From NCBI GenBank assembly GCA_019914995.1, contig CM034126.1, positions 12,281,001 to 12,345,000 on the forward strand: a stretch of 64,000 nucleotides of DNA, read 5' to 3'. Within the stretch, counting starts at the first letter, position 1, and each line of letters starts with the position of its first letter. Positions 35,778 through 46,979 of this stretch are shown here, piece after piece. The notes under the pieces are model-generated. The model did no database searches. It was not told where the DNA came from and saw nothing but the letters and a program-made list of their open reading frames with translations. This DNA is from Acanthochlamys bracteata. Taxonomy: Eukaryota; Streptophyta; Magnoliopsida; Pandanales; Velloziaceae. Position numbers and translations under genes: made by a program.

Positions 35778-36102
35778 TATCCACTACCGAAAGTTGAGGC
35801 CTACCTCTGTGAAGCCAGTTTGCTAACTTGTGAATTCCTACAGTTTCCAATCGATGTGATTACTGCTTCTGCTGTATGTGTTGCGAAATTCACCATCCAT
35901 CAGACAATCCATCCCTGGTTGCGCTTCTTTCTTCTTAATAACTTGGACATTTCTTTTCTGTTGCAGTCTTTAGATTATCTTTGTTTCTCTGCAGCAGAAA
36001 AGTAGTCCTCAAATGTCTGAAATGAAGGATTACATAAATGTTATACATGAGTTCCAGTGGAATATGCGTGAAGTGTCACTCCATGCTATCCACGATAGCC
36101 CG
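35778..36102 (+). pseudogene. Cyclin-A-like C-terminal pseudogene fragment
   Basis: After a TTTCAG acceptor-like site the plus strand reads VEAYLCEASLLTCEFLQFPI, then DVITASAVCVAKFTIHQTIHPW. This parallels the A-type cyclin C-terminal fold (YLAELTLxDYxFLxFLPSxI, AASAVFLA, then xQTxHPW). A second piece near 36010-36102, MSEMKDYINVIHEF then QWNMREVSLHAIHD, parallels the following exon of cyclin A2 (SELKxxVLAxxDLQLNTxGxxLxAIRxKY). The two pieces are separated by an intron-like gap. No cyclin box or upstream exon is present nearby, key residues differ, and the homology stops where a family A miniature element begins. It reads as a dead gene relic; the family call rests on recalled motifs. Confidence 0.6.
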
Positions 36103-37424
36103 TTTTGGATTGCTTTTTTCCAACTGTGCTTTTCAATTCTCCATTTTATATTTTTTAATATATATTTTATAAATATTTAAAAATTTTATTTAAAAATTTA
36201 AAAAATTAAAAAAAATTTTACGTAATAAAATTTTTTTATTACATATTTTTATTATTTTTAAAAAATAAATAAAATAAAATTTATTTTTCAAAAAAATAAA
36301 AATATTTTTTATTTTAAATTTTTTTTATTTTATAAGCACTCTCAAAAGCTCCGTAGTACCGCACAAAAGATAAGGCCTCTGCTTCAGCAAGTGCCCGTTA
36401 GCATGGTGGTGTTACTTCCCAAAATTTTCATGTATTGTGCATCTGTCTGAAACTTCACATGATTACTGGCACAATTCTAGTGCGTATCAGAACTTCTATC
36501 TCCATCGCAAATCCCTTTGATATACTATTGAGGACCCAGTGGACATGGTGCTAGCTGCCATGAACATAAAAATTTTCTTCTGAAATTGTGCCACTTCTGG
36601 TTGCATCTCCAACTTTTAAGTTGACGGATTCCACTTGTGCTGAAGTTCTCCTGCTAACGTTCTTGTAACAGTAAGGGGAAGTATGACGTTGACATTGATT
36701 TTAGCAGTAGTTTGTAATTGTGATTGATTCGTACAGCTTTATTAGGTTCTTTAAGAACTAAATTTAAAACACTTGTTCTTTCTACCATATTTGATATCAC
36801 CATTTCACTAAATATAAACGGAGCCACTTTTCAGGAAATTTTCAGTACTCTGGTGCATTATATACGGTATCTTCAGTATAACAATTATGTTTAAAAAAAA
36901 TTTTCTGTTTAAAAACTTTTTCTGTATGGGAACTATGATGTCTGCTGTTTCTTTAACATCACTGCACAGAAACGTGTCCCAAGAAATTGCAAAATTTTAT
37001 CCATCGACAACTTCTGTTGTTTTGTCAAAACTTCAAGAACTTATATTGTGCAGCAAATACAGAAGGCGTATGCATACTCCCTTTCATACAATCAACAATC
37101 CGCAAGTTTGGGGACTTGCAACCTGTTTAACCTGCAATTAAACTAAATGATATCCTAAGCAAACTAGAAATTACAAACAAAATTTGTTTGAATCAAAGTT
37201 AAACCCTTTATGCGAAATTTAAATCTAACTATCATTTTTAGCAACCCACAAAAAACTGTACAACACAGGTTATCCTTCCTCTTAAAATTACTGTTAGCTC
37301 TACTTCACCGATCACAACTACTCAAAAACTGATCAACAAAGCGAAGAAAAAGCTCATGCGCTTCTTTAGAATGCATCATCAAACAATTTGTGATTGCTTG
37401 TACTACAAAGGAAATTGACCTAAA
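36103..37424. other. Spacer between the cyclin relic and the zinc-finger gene
   Basis: It starts with a family A miniature element and then has about 1 kb of unremarkable sequence with only short frames, such as 36887-37141. The part next to 37425 is the likely 3' UTR of the zinc-finger gene. Confidence 0.4.
36105..36350 (+). repeat. AT-rich miniature element, family A reference copy
   Basis: Used as the reference. Order of words: GTTTTGGATTGC, TTTTTTAATATATATTTTAT, AAATATTTAAAAATTTTATT, TTTTACGTAATAAAATTTTT, TTATTTTTAAAAAATAAATA, and the end TTTTATTTTATAAGCACTCTC split around a T-run. It abuts the cyclin relic. Confidence 0.6.
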
Positions 37425-37943
37425 CTAAAGGTGTAGGTTCAAGTCAAGCTTGTTGTTCGCTTCAGGCCTTTGCTTACCTTGCTGAGATTCCATGGCTGGT
37501 TGATAACTTGCCGGCCACCTTGCATTTGAAGAACCTTCTTCACTACCAAACGGCGACCAGATTAAGCTGTCAAACCTTGCACCAGCTGCAAGATTAAGGT
37601 CACTGCAGCTTCCCTTGTGCGCCATGGCATGGGGTTGCACTTCGAGTGAATTAAGAAACACAGGTGCAGTAGAAGGAATAGCATCAAATCCAATCACAAC
37701 CGTCGGTTGCTGGTGCTGCTGTGATCTCCGGGCAGCTCCCCTCTCTCTCTTATGAGCATTCTGGTGCCCGCCCAGCGCCTGAGAGCTGAAAAATTTTCTC
37801 AAGCAGAAGTTGCATGAGAAAACCTTACTGTGTGGAACAGTAGTACTACAACTGTTTGATTGTCGTGAATCAGAACTATTAGTTCCAACAATTCCTCCTA
37901 GTTTAAGATCAAGCCATGAAGCTATATCTTCTTCTTGATGCAT
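37425..37943 (-). CDS. Single-finger C2H2 zinc-finger repressor with EAR motif (ZFP1/3/4/7-like)
   Basis: Intronless, 172 residues. One plant-type C2H2 finger spans residues 44-64 (C-x2-C ... H-x3-H) with the hallmark QALGGH at 55-60, followed by a basic [11 protein letters not shown] stretch. Two leucine-rich repression motifs frame the protein: LDLKL near residue 11 and the C-terminal EAR motif LDLNLHL at 166-172. Such C1-1i proteins are nuclear DNA-binding repressors that recruit TOPLESS; members act in trichome, hormone and light responses. I cannot place this one beyond the ZFP1/3/4/7-like group. A TATA word lies about 40 bases upstream, so the leader is very short. No defect is seen. 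Confidence 0.92.
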   Translation of the reverse strand: MHQEEDIASWLDLKLGGIVGTNSSDSRQSNSCSTTVPHSKVFSCNFCLRKFFSSQALGGHQNAHKRERGAARRSQQHQQPTVVIGFDAIPSTAPVFLNSLEVQPHAMAHKGSCSDLNLAAGARFDSLIWSPFGSEEGSSNARWPASYQPAMESQQGKQRPEANNKLDLNLHL

Positions 37944-37981
37944 GATTGATTTTTAGAACTTGAAAGATGAAGCAAGTGATC

Positions 37982-37988
37982 ATATATA
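37982..37988 (-). promoter_or_regulatory. Probable TATA box of the C2H2 gene
   Basis: The minus strand reads TCTATATATGATC, 39-45 bases ahead of the ATG. If used, the 5' UTR would be only about 10-15 bases, so a more distal start is also possible. Confidence 0.45.
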
Positions 37989-37989
37989 G

Positions 37990-40518
37990 AGGCATTGTAA
38001 GGAACAGAATATGAAAGTAGTACTACCGTAAAGGCTGGGAATAATTTTCTTTTTTCTTCTTATTATTATTTTTTCGTTTGCTTTTTGAAATTTTATAATT
38101 TTTGTTTTTGTAGTTTTTTTGGCCCACAAAGTGATGCATGTTATTCTGGGGGGGACAGTGTTGGCAATCGCATGGCTACTTCATGATGAACGTTGTAGTG
38201 CAGTATGTTGGGATAATGGAATCTCTTCTCACTTCAAAGCTAACTTTGTTTCAGTCACAACAGCTCATGATTTTCTTTTTCTCCACAACTTTTTATTAGG
38301 ATTCTTGTGATGAAAACACATTGCAAGGTTCAAGATGAAGAAAACAAGCCCATCATCCTTGCACATATCAAGTCATTATATGCTTTCTTTTGCCTTTGAT
38401 GATACATTTCAATAGTTGAACTACATGTCTCTGAACGTTATCCTCTTGAGACTCATAGCTTATGAATCTATCAGAAAGTTGTGAGTTATTCTTTCTTTCT
38501 TAGTGACGCATTTCTAATCCATTGGTTGACATTAGAGTTTAAAGTTTCTTTACAAAAGCTTGCGCTTTCAAGATAGCTAAAAGTTCACAGGCATCATGAA
38601 CTATATATTGTGAATTTGTAATAGCTACTTAATTTAACATATGCATGTCACAGAATCAGTCCACGACTATTGACTTTCAAGGTTTTAACTATATATTCCA
38701 AGTCTTAAACATAAAGAAATTTTCACAATTTCTGACCAAATGTTATATAAGAAACTATTTATTAGGTTTCTTGATTCTTGAGACACAACTTGCACCTTGA
38801 ATAAACCAGTTTTTCATATGAAGTTTAGTTAAAGATCTATATTCGTAAAAATTTAAGCACCTCCAGTTGAAGATAATTACAAAATTTATCTGAAAACACG
38901 AACAATAATATCATAAAAGTAAATAAACAGTTCAATTAATTCTTGCTTCTGTATATGTCTACAAGCAGCGTGGCCACTACAGCAACAGCTTATTGAAGAT
39001 GGAGGCATGCATGATCCCAGTAGATATGCCATTACCCCTTAATCATTGCTATTTTATGTATATGTAAATACTCATAATAGTGAGTTCAAGGTCTTCTATT
39101 TTATTCCTCACAGATATGTTTGTTACACACTTCAATGGAATGGAATACTTGAAGAAATGGGATTAGTTTGTTTTGAATTGCAGAAGCATCTCAAAATGGT
39201 AGCATTTTGAAGAAAGCGGTAGCTTTTGGAGAAAACCACTTGTACTTTGTTGTAACCAGTTCTTTTTTTCTAGGGGGAGACAACAGTTAAGCCCACATCC
39301 TATGAAAAGCAAAGATACGTAATCTCAAGTGTGATCTTTTTGATGCTTTTGGTCTGCTAGTTTGTTAGTAGCCCTTTCATCTTTAATTTGTTGTTGTTGT
39401 TGTTGGATTGATGAGTCAGACATTCTTATCAGGAGAAGGCATATCAGCAATGGTTTTTGGCTTTTGCATCCTCCCAACAGCAATCTCAAGTAAAATATGA
39501 AGATTTGAGAAAAGTAGATATATCTATATATTTAACTTGTCAAGATGAACAGCTTCATGATTATAAAAAAAAAGTTAACAGTTGTTTCGTTTTCAGTGAA
39601 CTTGGATACGCCCTGGTTCCTTGACTTTGGATTGGGACATCTAGTTTGAACCCAAATGTTGCCTGAGGGCTTTCTCTTGATTCCTTTGTTGAATCAAAAT
39701 ACCAAATTGCAACTTTAATTCTGAATATATTTAGGAGCAATTTTTGGGTAAGAAATGGACGCACTGTGTATAACTCTACTTTTCACACCTATAGGAGATT
39801 CACGACTTGTTTACTTCAATATATACGTGAAATGTATGTCTATGATATGTAGGGCTATAATAAACATTAGTAATTTAAGTTTATGAAAGCCTTCTACTGT
39901 TCTGCATTAGCCATTAGAGAAGCGTAGATGACTTTGAAAGGATCAGTCACAAGATCAGGTGCATGGCATATGTCCAAAGATAAAACTTCCTATTAATATA
40001 AGTTCCAACTAATAATTCAAGAACATAGCTAATGAAGAATTCCGATATCAAGGATGCCATTTGTTTGATTTATATAAACTACATATAATATAACTAAATG
40101 ATGGTTGTCTGGATTGTACAAGTATCTGAATACATGTCTCATACAGCACTTTGAAAATTATGGTATCTGACAACTATCATAATCTTTTCGATTTGAAATT
40201 AAACTGTATGCTCTGATGGTAGTTCGGTACGTAAGCTAAACATAGAATCACCTCCGGTCAAAAAGGTTTCATTTACAGACATCTTGAATGTGTATAATAC
40301 CAAAATTTTTACATTAAAATGTCCGGTCGAGGTATCTGACAAATTTTAGATAATACATAATTCTATGGACAATTCGACAATAGATTTCTACATGCCCTAT
40401 AAATAACCAAGAGTCAGAGTACAATTTCTGAGGGAGCTTGTAATATAGGAATAGTTCCTATGGCAACCATTCTCAAAATGAAATGAATACTGGGCTAAAA
40501 TCTGGCATCTTATCTGTA
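37990..40518. other. Intergenic region between the C2H2 gene and the KONJAC gene
   Basis: No supportable gene. The frames at 38119-38310 (plus) and 39561-39764 (minus) have no family match I recognise. 40180-40518 is the likely 3' UTR of the KONJAC gene. Confidence 0.4.
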
Positions 40519-43500
40519 TCAAAGAATAATCTCCTCTTGCACACTGACATTCAGACTTTTATTAGGCAGCACTATGCTGTTAATAACAACCACCTCGTCA
40601 TCAACTGTTACCGATTCTCCTGATAATTGAAAAAGGAGTAAGAATAAAAGAGAGATGAATTGACAGATAGAGCAATCGCTGGGCAAAGACATACCTAAGA
40701 TGGTTATCCCAAGTTTGGCATTGTAGTCTCCCTCACCCTAAGTAATGAAGTCATACAGTGAGGTGATATGATACGAAATCAGTTATAATAGTATGAGCAC
40801 ATCATGTATGACCAACTGTCAAACCAAAGTTTGTGTAGACTACAATATTCTATAGCAGGTAAGGACCCTAGTTAATCTTGAACTTCATGCTCTCACGTCA
40901 GTAGGTCAACATCACTTGGTACATCCTAACAGCTAGTTGCGTACTTCCTTTTCCATTTGCTTATTACATTGTATGAGATGAATTCCTATGAACAGCATAT
41001 CCTGACCATCCTTGAAAACGAGAGAAAGATAACGATAGCGCAAACAAATCCTCACAGGAAAACAGAACCAAAAACTATTGAAAGTTAAACAGGAATCCTA
41101 CCTACAGACAAATAAGGCTACTCTGTAAGATCATACTATTAGTGATTCAATCTGTCTTAACACCTTAGTTATTGCAGTCTAGCATCCATAGATTTGAACT
41201 AGTAAGTACAAGGTTTGCAATGGCCCATGCAGAACTATCTGTGAGGCATATTTAAAACCCGAGCATAGATACACCTGAGATAAGAATGATTATCTAATAA
41301 CCTGAGTGGGATAAAATTGGCTTGAAGTATTGAGCTTGTTTCTTCTCATACTACAGCATACTGCTTTTAATATATTACAGGAGGCAATTGCCTTATTAAC
41401 GGCTGAAATAGAAGGTACAAAATGAGCAGGCAGTATTGGCAGTTAATCATGCTAGGGTGGATTGAAGTGAAGACTTTACAAGAAAAACTAACCTGCACGC
41501 GTGACCATTTTCCGACGGAGGACTTCCACCCAACAATAGCGTTTATGACAATAGCGTTTTCCTATTATATGAAAGTCTTGGGTAAGATGTTCCATACATG
41601 CTTAAACTAAATGAGAAATGGAAAAGTACCTTTAGTTCAACATCATCTAGGATAATGCAACTTATAAGCCTCACCCCAGCCCCTATGCGAGCGTTTGCAG
41701 AGATTGAAACATTCGGGCCAATCTGCCAATACAAAGCTCCAAAAGATGGATGATAAGTTCGATCAGAAAATCATTACTATAAAAACTAGATTTTGAATGC
41801 TAGAACTGTATATCAAGTTCATCTCCAGATGCCTTCATAGCAAATAATGGTGTTAGTTTAAACTGATACCATTACTTAACAATCCTTGAGATCTAAAAGC
41901 TCATATGATCCAACTTCATTATAAAAGATAACTGCTAAGATGAACAAAGGCTTCCTACAAGCCAAATCCATTATTTACCTCTTCATCTGTGTGATCTACT
42001 GTAAATATATTAAGTTACCAGTTAAGTGACCTGTAGGGGCAAGCCAATTTCATTCATATTTCTTTTAGCTAAGAAAATTGAACCCGCAAAAGGTCTTTGC
42101 CTAAGCATTCCCCAGAACGCCCTGTTTGCTGTCAACCTACCTTTATCTTTCATATTGTTATGAAGTGCAATTTTGTAAAATTAACTAGGATGAACATGAG
42201 AAACATACGGGAGTGTGACAGTTTCCTCAAAGTGACTAAAAGATGATTACCTTAGCAGTAGGATGTACTTTGGCCGATGGATGGATATAAACATCACCAA
42301 CTATTGTGGCAGTTTTTGTGCCACTTCCACTCGCCAAAAGATGCGGTGAAGTATGACGGAATTGGGAGAGGTACAAAGCCGAACATTTTAAGGACATCCT
42401 GAGACACAAAAGATGCAGCATTAGTTTGGTATGGATGTGAAAAAAAAAAGGAACTACAAGTGATGATTATCCACCCAGGAGCCTTGATTTGCTCCCAGAA
42501 GTCAAGAGTCTCATAAGTGTAGAGCAATTTCTTTCCGGCAAGGGGAGATAAGATATCCTGGTCAAGCCTAACATAATCTGCTGGGAGAGCTCTGTTGAAA
42601 CAGAAAGTAGGTTTAGTTTCATATTTAATGTCAAAATGTTTTTGTCAAAAGCATCTTCATTAAAATTTCCTCAATAAACTTCACAAAATTTGTCGTAGAA
42701 TGAAAATATACATGAGTAAAGTATTACTAGGATAATAATACTTGAGTTATTAACTATAAATGAGAGGCAAGAAATAACTAAGAGAGAGTAATTGGCATAC
42801 TTTGTTGCCGACTGCAGAGCTTCAAAGCTGCTTACTCGGCGCAAATTAGCTGAAATCACAAACATTTTAGGTCAGAGGTGAACAAAAATCAATATCGAGC
42901 AAAAACACAAGGGAATGAAACTGATCTGTCATCTATCAAAATAATACCAGTTCATCTGTATTTTTCAATAACTAGTAATTACTCAGGTAAAGTTCATCAG
43001 TGTATTGACATCCAAGAACAAAAAGTTCAGCCAGGAGGAAAACTTAGAAGCCAAACAGCACTAATCATGATGAATGAGCTCTGCAAATAATAGACCGTTA
43101 CCAAATACAAAATATAGGTTAAAAATGACACAAAGTGGTAGGCATGGTGCTAATTCTTAAGAGTACATTCTGCACTACGATGAGCAGATAGTAGCTTCTT
43201 ATTTACGAAATCTAATAGTTGGATATGCCTCTGATTTGTCATATATTCTATATTATCCTTGTTACTGTTACTAACACTTGGCAGGAGGAGATCCTCTAAC
43301 ACATATTCTGGTAATAACATTAAGTACTACTGTATTACCAAAGCTTATCCAACAACTTGGTTCCCATTCTGAAATTGTATGCAAAGGATGATAACCATTA
43401 TTAATAAATAAAGAATGGAACCGACACCTGGCAATAGTTCAACTATAGATGGTACTCAGTGAACTTTATATCTACATCGAAACTAGCTCAATGTCATTCC

Positions 43501-45667
43501 AGAGGCAATCGCATAATAGCATAGGTTTGTGAAGAAACTATCTACTTAAATATCAGTAAAGCCACTCCCTAGAATATCTGTATAAGGTTATAACATTTGA
43601 TGATACTCATAAATTCAAATGGAAGAAAGGTTTATGGAATTATGCTAATGAATTATTGACTTCAATTATCAGTGAAGCATCTATGCTGGTCTAAAATGCT
43701 TTATGATAATAAAAAGCTACATCATATACACTACAGCAGTATTGGCCAGTTTTACGCACTACCGCTACCTAGATTTTATAGCATACAAGCAACAATTACC
43801 CCGATCTTTTCGCTGCCCAAAGACATCTTCGATGGCAGTAAAGATATCTGGAGTAAAAATATATACACCACAGTTTATAAGGTCGCTCACCTACATTCAG
43901 AGAAAGAAAGAAACAATTAGATTGAGTACTACATTGAAAATATGGTTGCACAGACAACAACATAACTGAATATAACAGTAATGATGACCAGCTAAGCCTC
44001 ATTGCACGAAGTGGGTGATAGAAATTAAAAGAAGCACAGGAAATTTCCCATGGTAGGATTCTTACAAATGTTTCAGGCTTCTCTGTGTAGTGCAGCACCT
44101 CATTGGTCTCAGGATCAGCCACTAATTCCCCAAACTGATTAGCTGATTCAGCAGAAACCTACCACAAGGACAAAAAAATGTGCAGGTTTGAAGGACTGAA
44201 GAATCCGCAAAGTTGTCACAAAATCAAACCATGAGGAGTGAGGCTTTTGATAGCAAAAAAGTTTAGCTCCAAACCTTTATTACTAATACTGTCCCCATTC
44301 CACCATACCGCTTATGAGCATCTGCAGTAACAGTTGAAAGAGAGGTTCTCAAACTTAAAAGCATAGAAAAGCAAACCAAGAATGATATCCTACAAAGACG
44401 CAAGATCTTAGAATTGATGGGAGTAAGCAGCTAATGGCATTCAGGATACATGCTGAAAGCATATAGGAATAATTCTTATAACATCTATTTCAACCTAGAG
44501 TTACATCCCTTACAACGTAAATAAATACACCCAATCAGAGCAAAGAAAACATGATTCTGCCAAGCCAGGGAAGAAACAAGGTCCAAGCATCATGGTTTAT
44601 GCACTAAATCCTGATGCCAAAAATGCTGAGAGAACATCATGTTATAGAGAGGCTATCTACTACTTCCTAAAACCGAAAGCTCTGGCCAACAAGTGGGATC
44701 ACTTTTAATTCAATTCACCATGTAGAGCCATAACCTCCTCAATTGTTTGTGTAGGAACATTAAAACAAAGTATATAAGTGGTACTGTAAGACTAAGTTAA
44801 GCCTCAGATGTCTAAATTGCTTAAATTCCAATTGCAATGCCTTAAAGAGGGAGGCTTACCAAGCATTTCTGGAAGTGGGAAACTGCAGCAAACATCACAG
44901 TTGAGCATTACTATATGTGACTGGCATTTCAAAAGAAGTGAACTTTCAGAATTCAAAGCAATCTTTAACTGCATTCAACAGTGCTAAGAAAATAAGAGGA
45001 AAAGCTAGCAATAAGCAACTTTTTCATACAGGGTTATCTTCCATTATGTGGTCGCGGAAGTTGTAAAGCCCTCCAGCTGACCCATGCGGCTTATCTTCCC
45101 TTAGATATCTAATCCAATAGAGAATGTAAACATTTTAAACTTTCTCGAATTTCCTTACATAGCTCCAAAAAATAAAAAAAGGAACGATAAATGCTAAGCT
45201 ACCTGACAGGGACTCGGAGTTCATTGGAGACAGAGGACACGAACAGTGTGAACTCTCGTTCTTCGTAGAATCCTACCAGGTATATCTGAGCAAGATTCGG
45301 GATCTGCAACAGCCAATCACAACAAAATCGAGCAAATCATAAAATTAACTCAACCAAAATCAATTATCAATTTGAAGTAGAAAAACAAAAAGATAGAGCA
45401 GAGTAGAATTACTCTTCGGCAGGCAGCAATGGGGTGGTAAACCATGGGTTGTCCAGCAAGAGGAAACAGCGGCTTCGGCACGTTAAACGACAGTGGCCTG
45501 AATCGTGTTCCTGCCAGATCAAACACAAACACCAGCAAATCAAAACCGATGTATCAAATCCCAAATCAAATTTTCAAATCCCAAATCAGTGAAAATGTAT
45601 ATTCCATACCTTTAGTTGGTCCTCCGACCAAGATCACGGCGACAACTCTTCCCTCAGAGCCCAACAT
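40519..45667 (-). CDS. KJC1: GMPPA-type GDP-mannose pyrophosphorylase-like protein (KONJAC1/2 homologue)
   Basis: Fifteen exons: 45610-45667, 45413-45510, 45203-45303, 45030-45108, 44860-44920, 44275-44321, 44066-44158, 43800-43890, 42801-42849, 42475-42591, 42251-42398, 41630-41722, 41493-41561, 40695-40737, 40519-40619; 1248 bases, 415 residues, the length I recall for Arabidopsis KJC1 (At1g74910). All junctions are GT-AG and in phase. The N-terminal nucleotidyltransferase part has the [14 protein letters not shown] signature, then [16 protein letters not shown] and [16 protein letters not shown]; the C-terminal third is a left-handed beta-helix of hexapeptide repeats ([19 protein letters not shown]). 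KONJAC proteins stimulate the catalytic VTC1/CYT1 enzyme and so supply GDP-mannose for glucomannan, ascorbate and glycosylation in the cytosol. Whether this protein has its own activity is not settled by sequence. KJC1 and KJC2 cannot be told apart here. Confidence 0.93.
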
Positions 45668-46189
45668 GGCCACAATGCTTGAAATCTTTCAGAATTCAAT
45701 CCTGCTGAGATCAATTGATTTGAATCTGAACCATTCAAAGAACAATAATTGGAGAAGAAATTTGCTATCTCTATCAATCTATCTGGATTTATGAACTAAT
45801 CTAGTAGTCAAATTGTTGTAAGCAGTTTGTCGCGGGTGGGTGGCAGAGAAGCGAAGCAAAGTGGCTTAAAGTTAGGCGGGAGCGCAGCACGTTCTCTATC
45901 TCCGTTTCCCTCGCTTTATTGCCTCGAGATGTACGCGATTTTATTATTTACGCCAGATCAAGTCGAACTCGAAACTCTTTTACATTTGGGTTTGGTTACA
46001 TTCGATTCGACATTTTTGATCCTTACGTGACTCCTTTTTGTTGGTCCGGTTCTTTGTGGAAAAGATAATCACCAAATGAAATCCAATGTTTGAGTGGCTC
46101 ATCTGATAGCTAAAGCATATACCACACGATCGCTATTTCGAGTACGCAACGCACAAAGACCAGAGTTAAGACGAAGGAGCGTTTTGTTC

Positions 46190-46425
46190 AGCTTTTCTCC
46201 AAAAAAAATTTTAAAATTTTTTATTTAAAATTTTTTAATATATATTTTAGAAATATTTAAAAATTTTATTTAAAAATTTAGATAGTATAAAATTTTTTTT
46301 AGGTATTACATACTTTTCTTACTATTTTGAAAATAAAAAAAATAAATCTTATTTTTTTAAAAATAAAAATATTTTTTATTTAAAAAAAATTTTATTTTAT
46401 AAATACTTTTAAACGCACCTAAGAC
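46190..46425 (+). repeat. AT-rich miniature element, family A copy
   Basis: It contains TTTTTTAATATATATTTTAG, AAATATTTAAAAATTTTATT, TTTAAAAATTTAGATAG and an end at TTTTATAAATACTTTTAAACG. It has the same order as the copy at 36105. Confidence 0.55.
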
Positions 46426-46547
46426 ACGTTCTTATGCTGTCCTTCGATGCATTCAACATTTCATATGTTTTTATTAATATTATTTCTCTCTCTCCCTTTT
46501 TCTCCAGAACAAAATCACTTCATAATAGTTGTACACATGCTCTAAAG

Positions 46548-46813
46548 GCATGTTTCAATTGCCACATAACTCTACTTTTTTCTCCAAATATTGAGTTTAA
46601 TATTTTGTTTATTTTAATTATCATTTTTAAATATATTTTTATTTTTATACCGAACTTTAATTTTATCAAAATTTTATTTTAAAATTTAAACGTCACTTTT
46701 CTTGTTTCATTATCATTCTCAATTTAACTTTTCTAAGCTTTATTTTTTAACGAACTTTAGTTTACAAAACTCACTTCTGCAAAATTTATTTTTATATAAT
46801 TGAAACACGTCTT
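46548..46813. mobile_element. Tourist-like miniature element, family B, second copy
   Basis: The left end AGGCATGTTTCAATTG mirrors the right end TAATTGAAACACGTCT, and TAA flanks both sides. The interior is AT-rich and non-coding, about 266 bp. It shares the terminal word GTTTCAA with the copy at 31856, but the interior has diverged. Confidence 0.7.
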
Positions 46814-46979
46814 AACTTATCATATATATTCAAGAATTTTCACATTAATCTATCATTGCATGCATTTCGACTCATATGCAATATGAAATATATCACTGAA
46901 TAACTTTTATAGCAAATTAGCAATTAGTATTTAGGATGACTAGCTAAATTGTAATATCTATAATCTATATTTTTTTTGA

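Noticed and set aside
38119-38310. 63-codon plus frame starting MAHKVMHVILGG with a hydrophobic stretch
   Set aside because: It lies in the upstream region of the C2H2 gene, has no recognised family, and its composition is as expected by chance.
39561-39764. 67-codon minus frame (QATFGFKLDVPIQSQG)
   Set aside because: Looked at as a possible gene or transposon scrap, but no family motif could be named.
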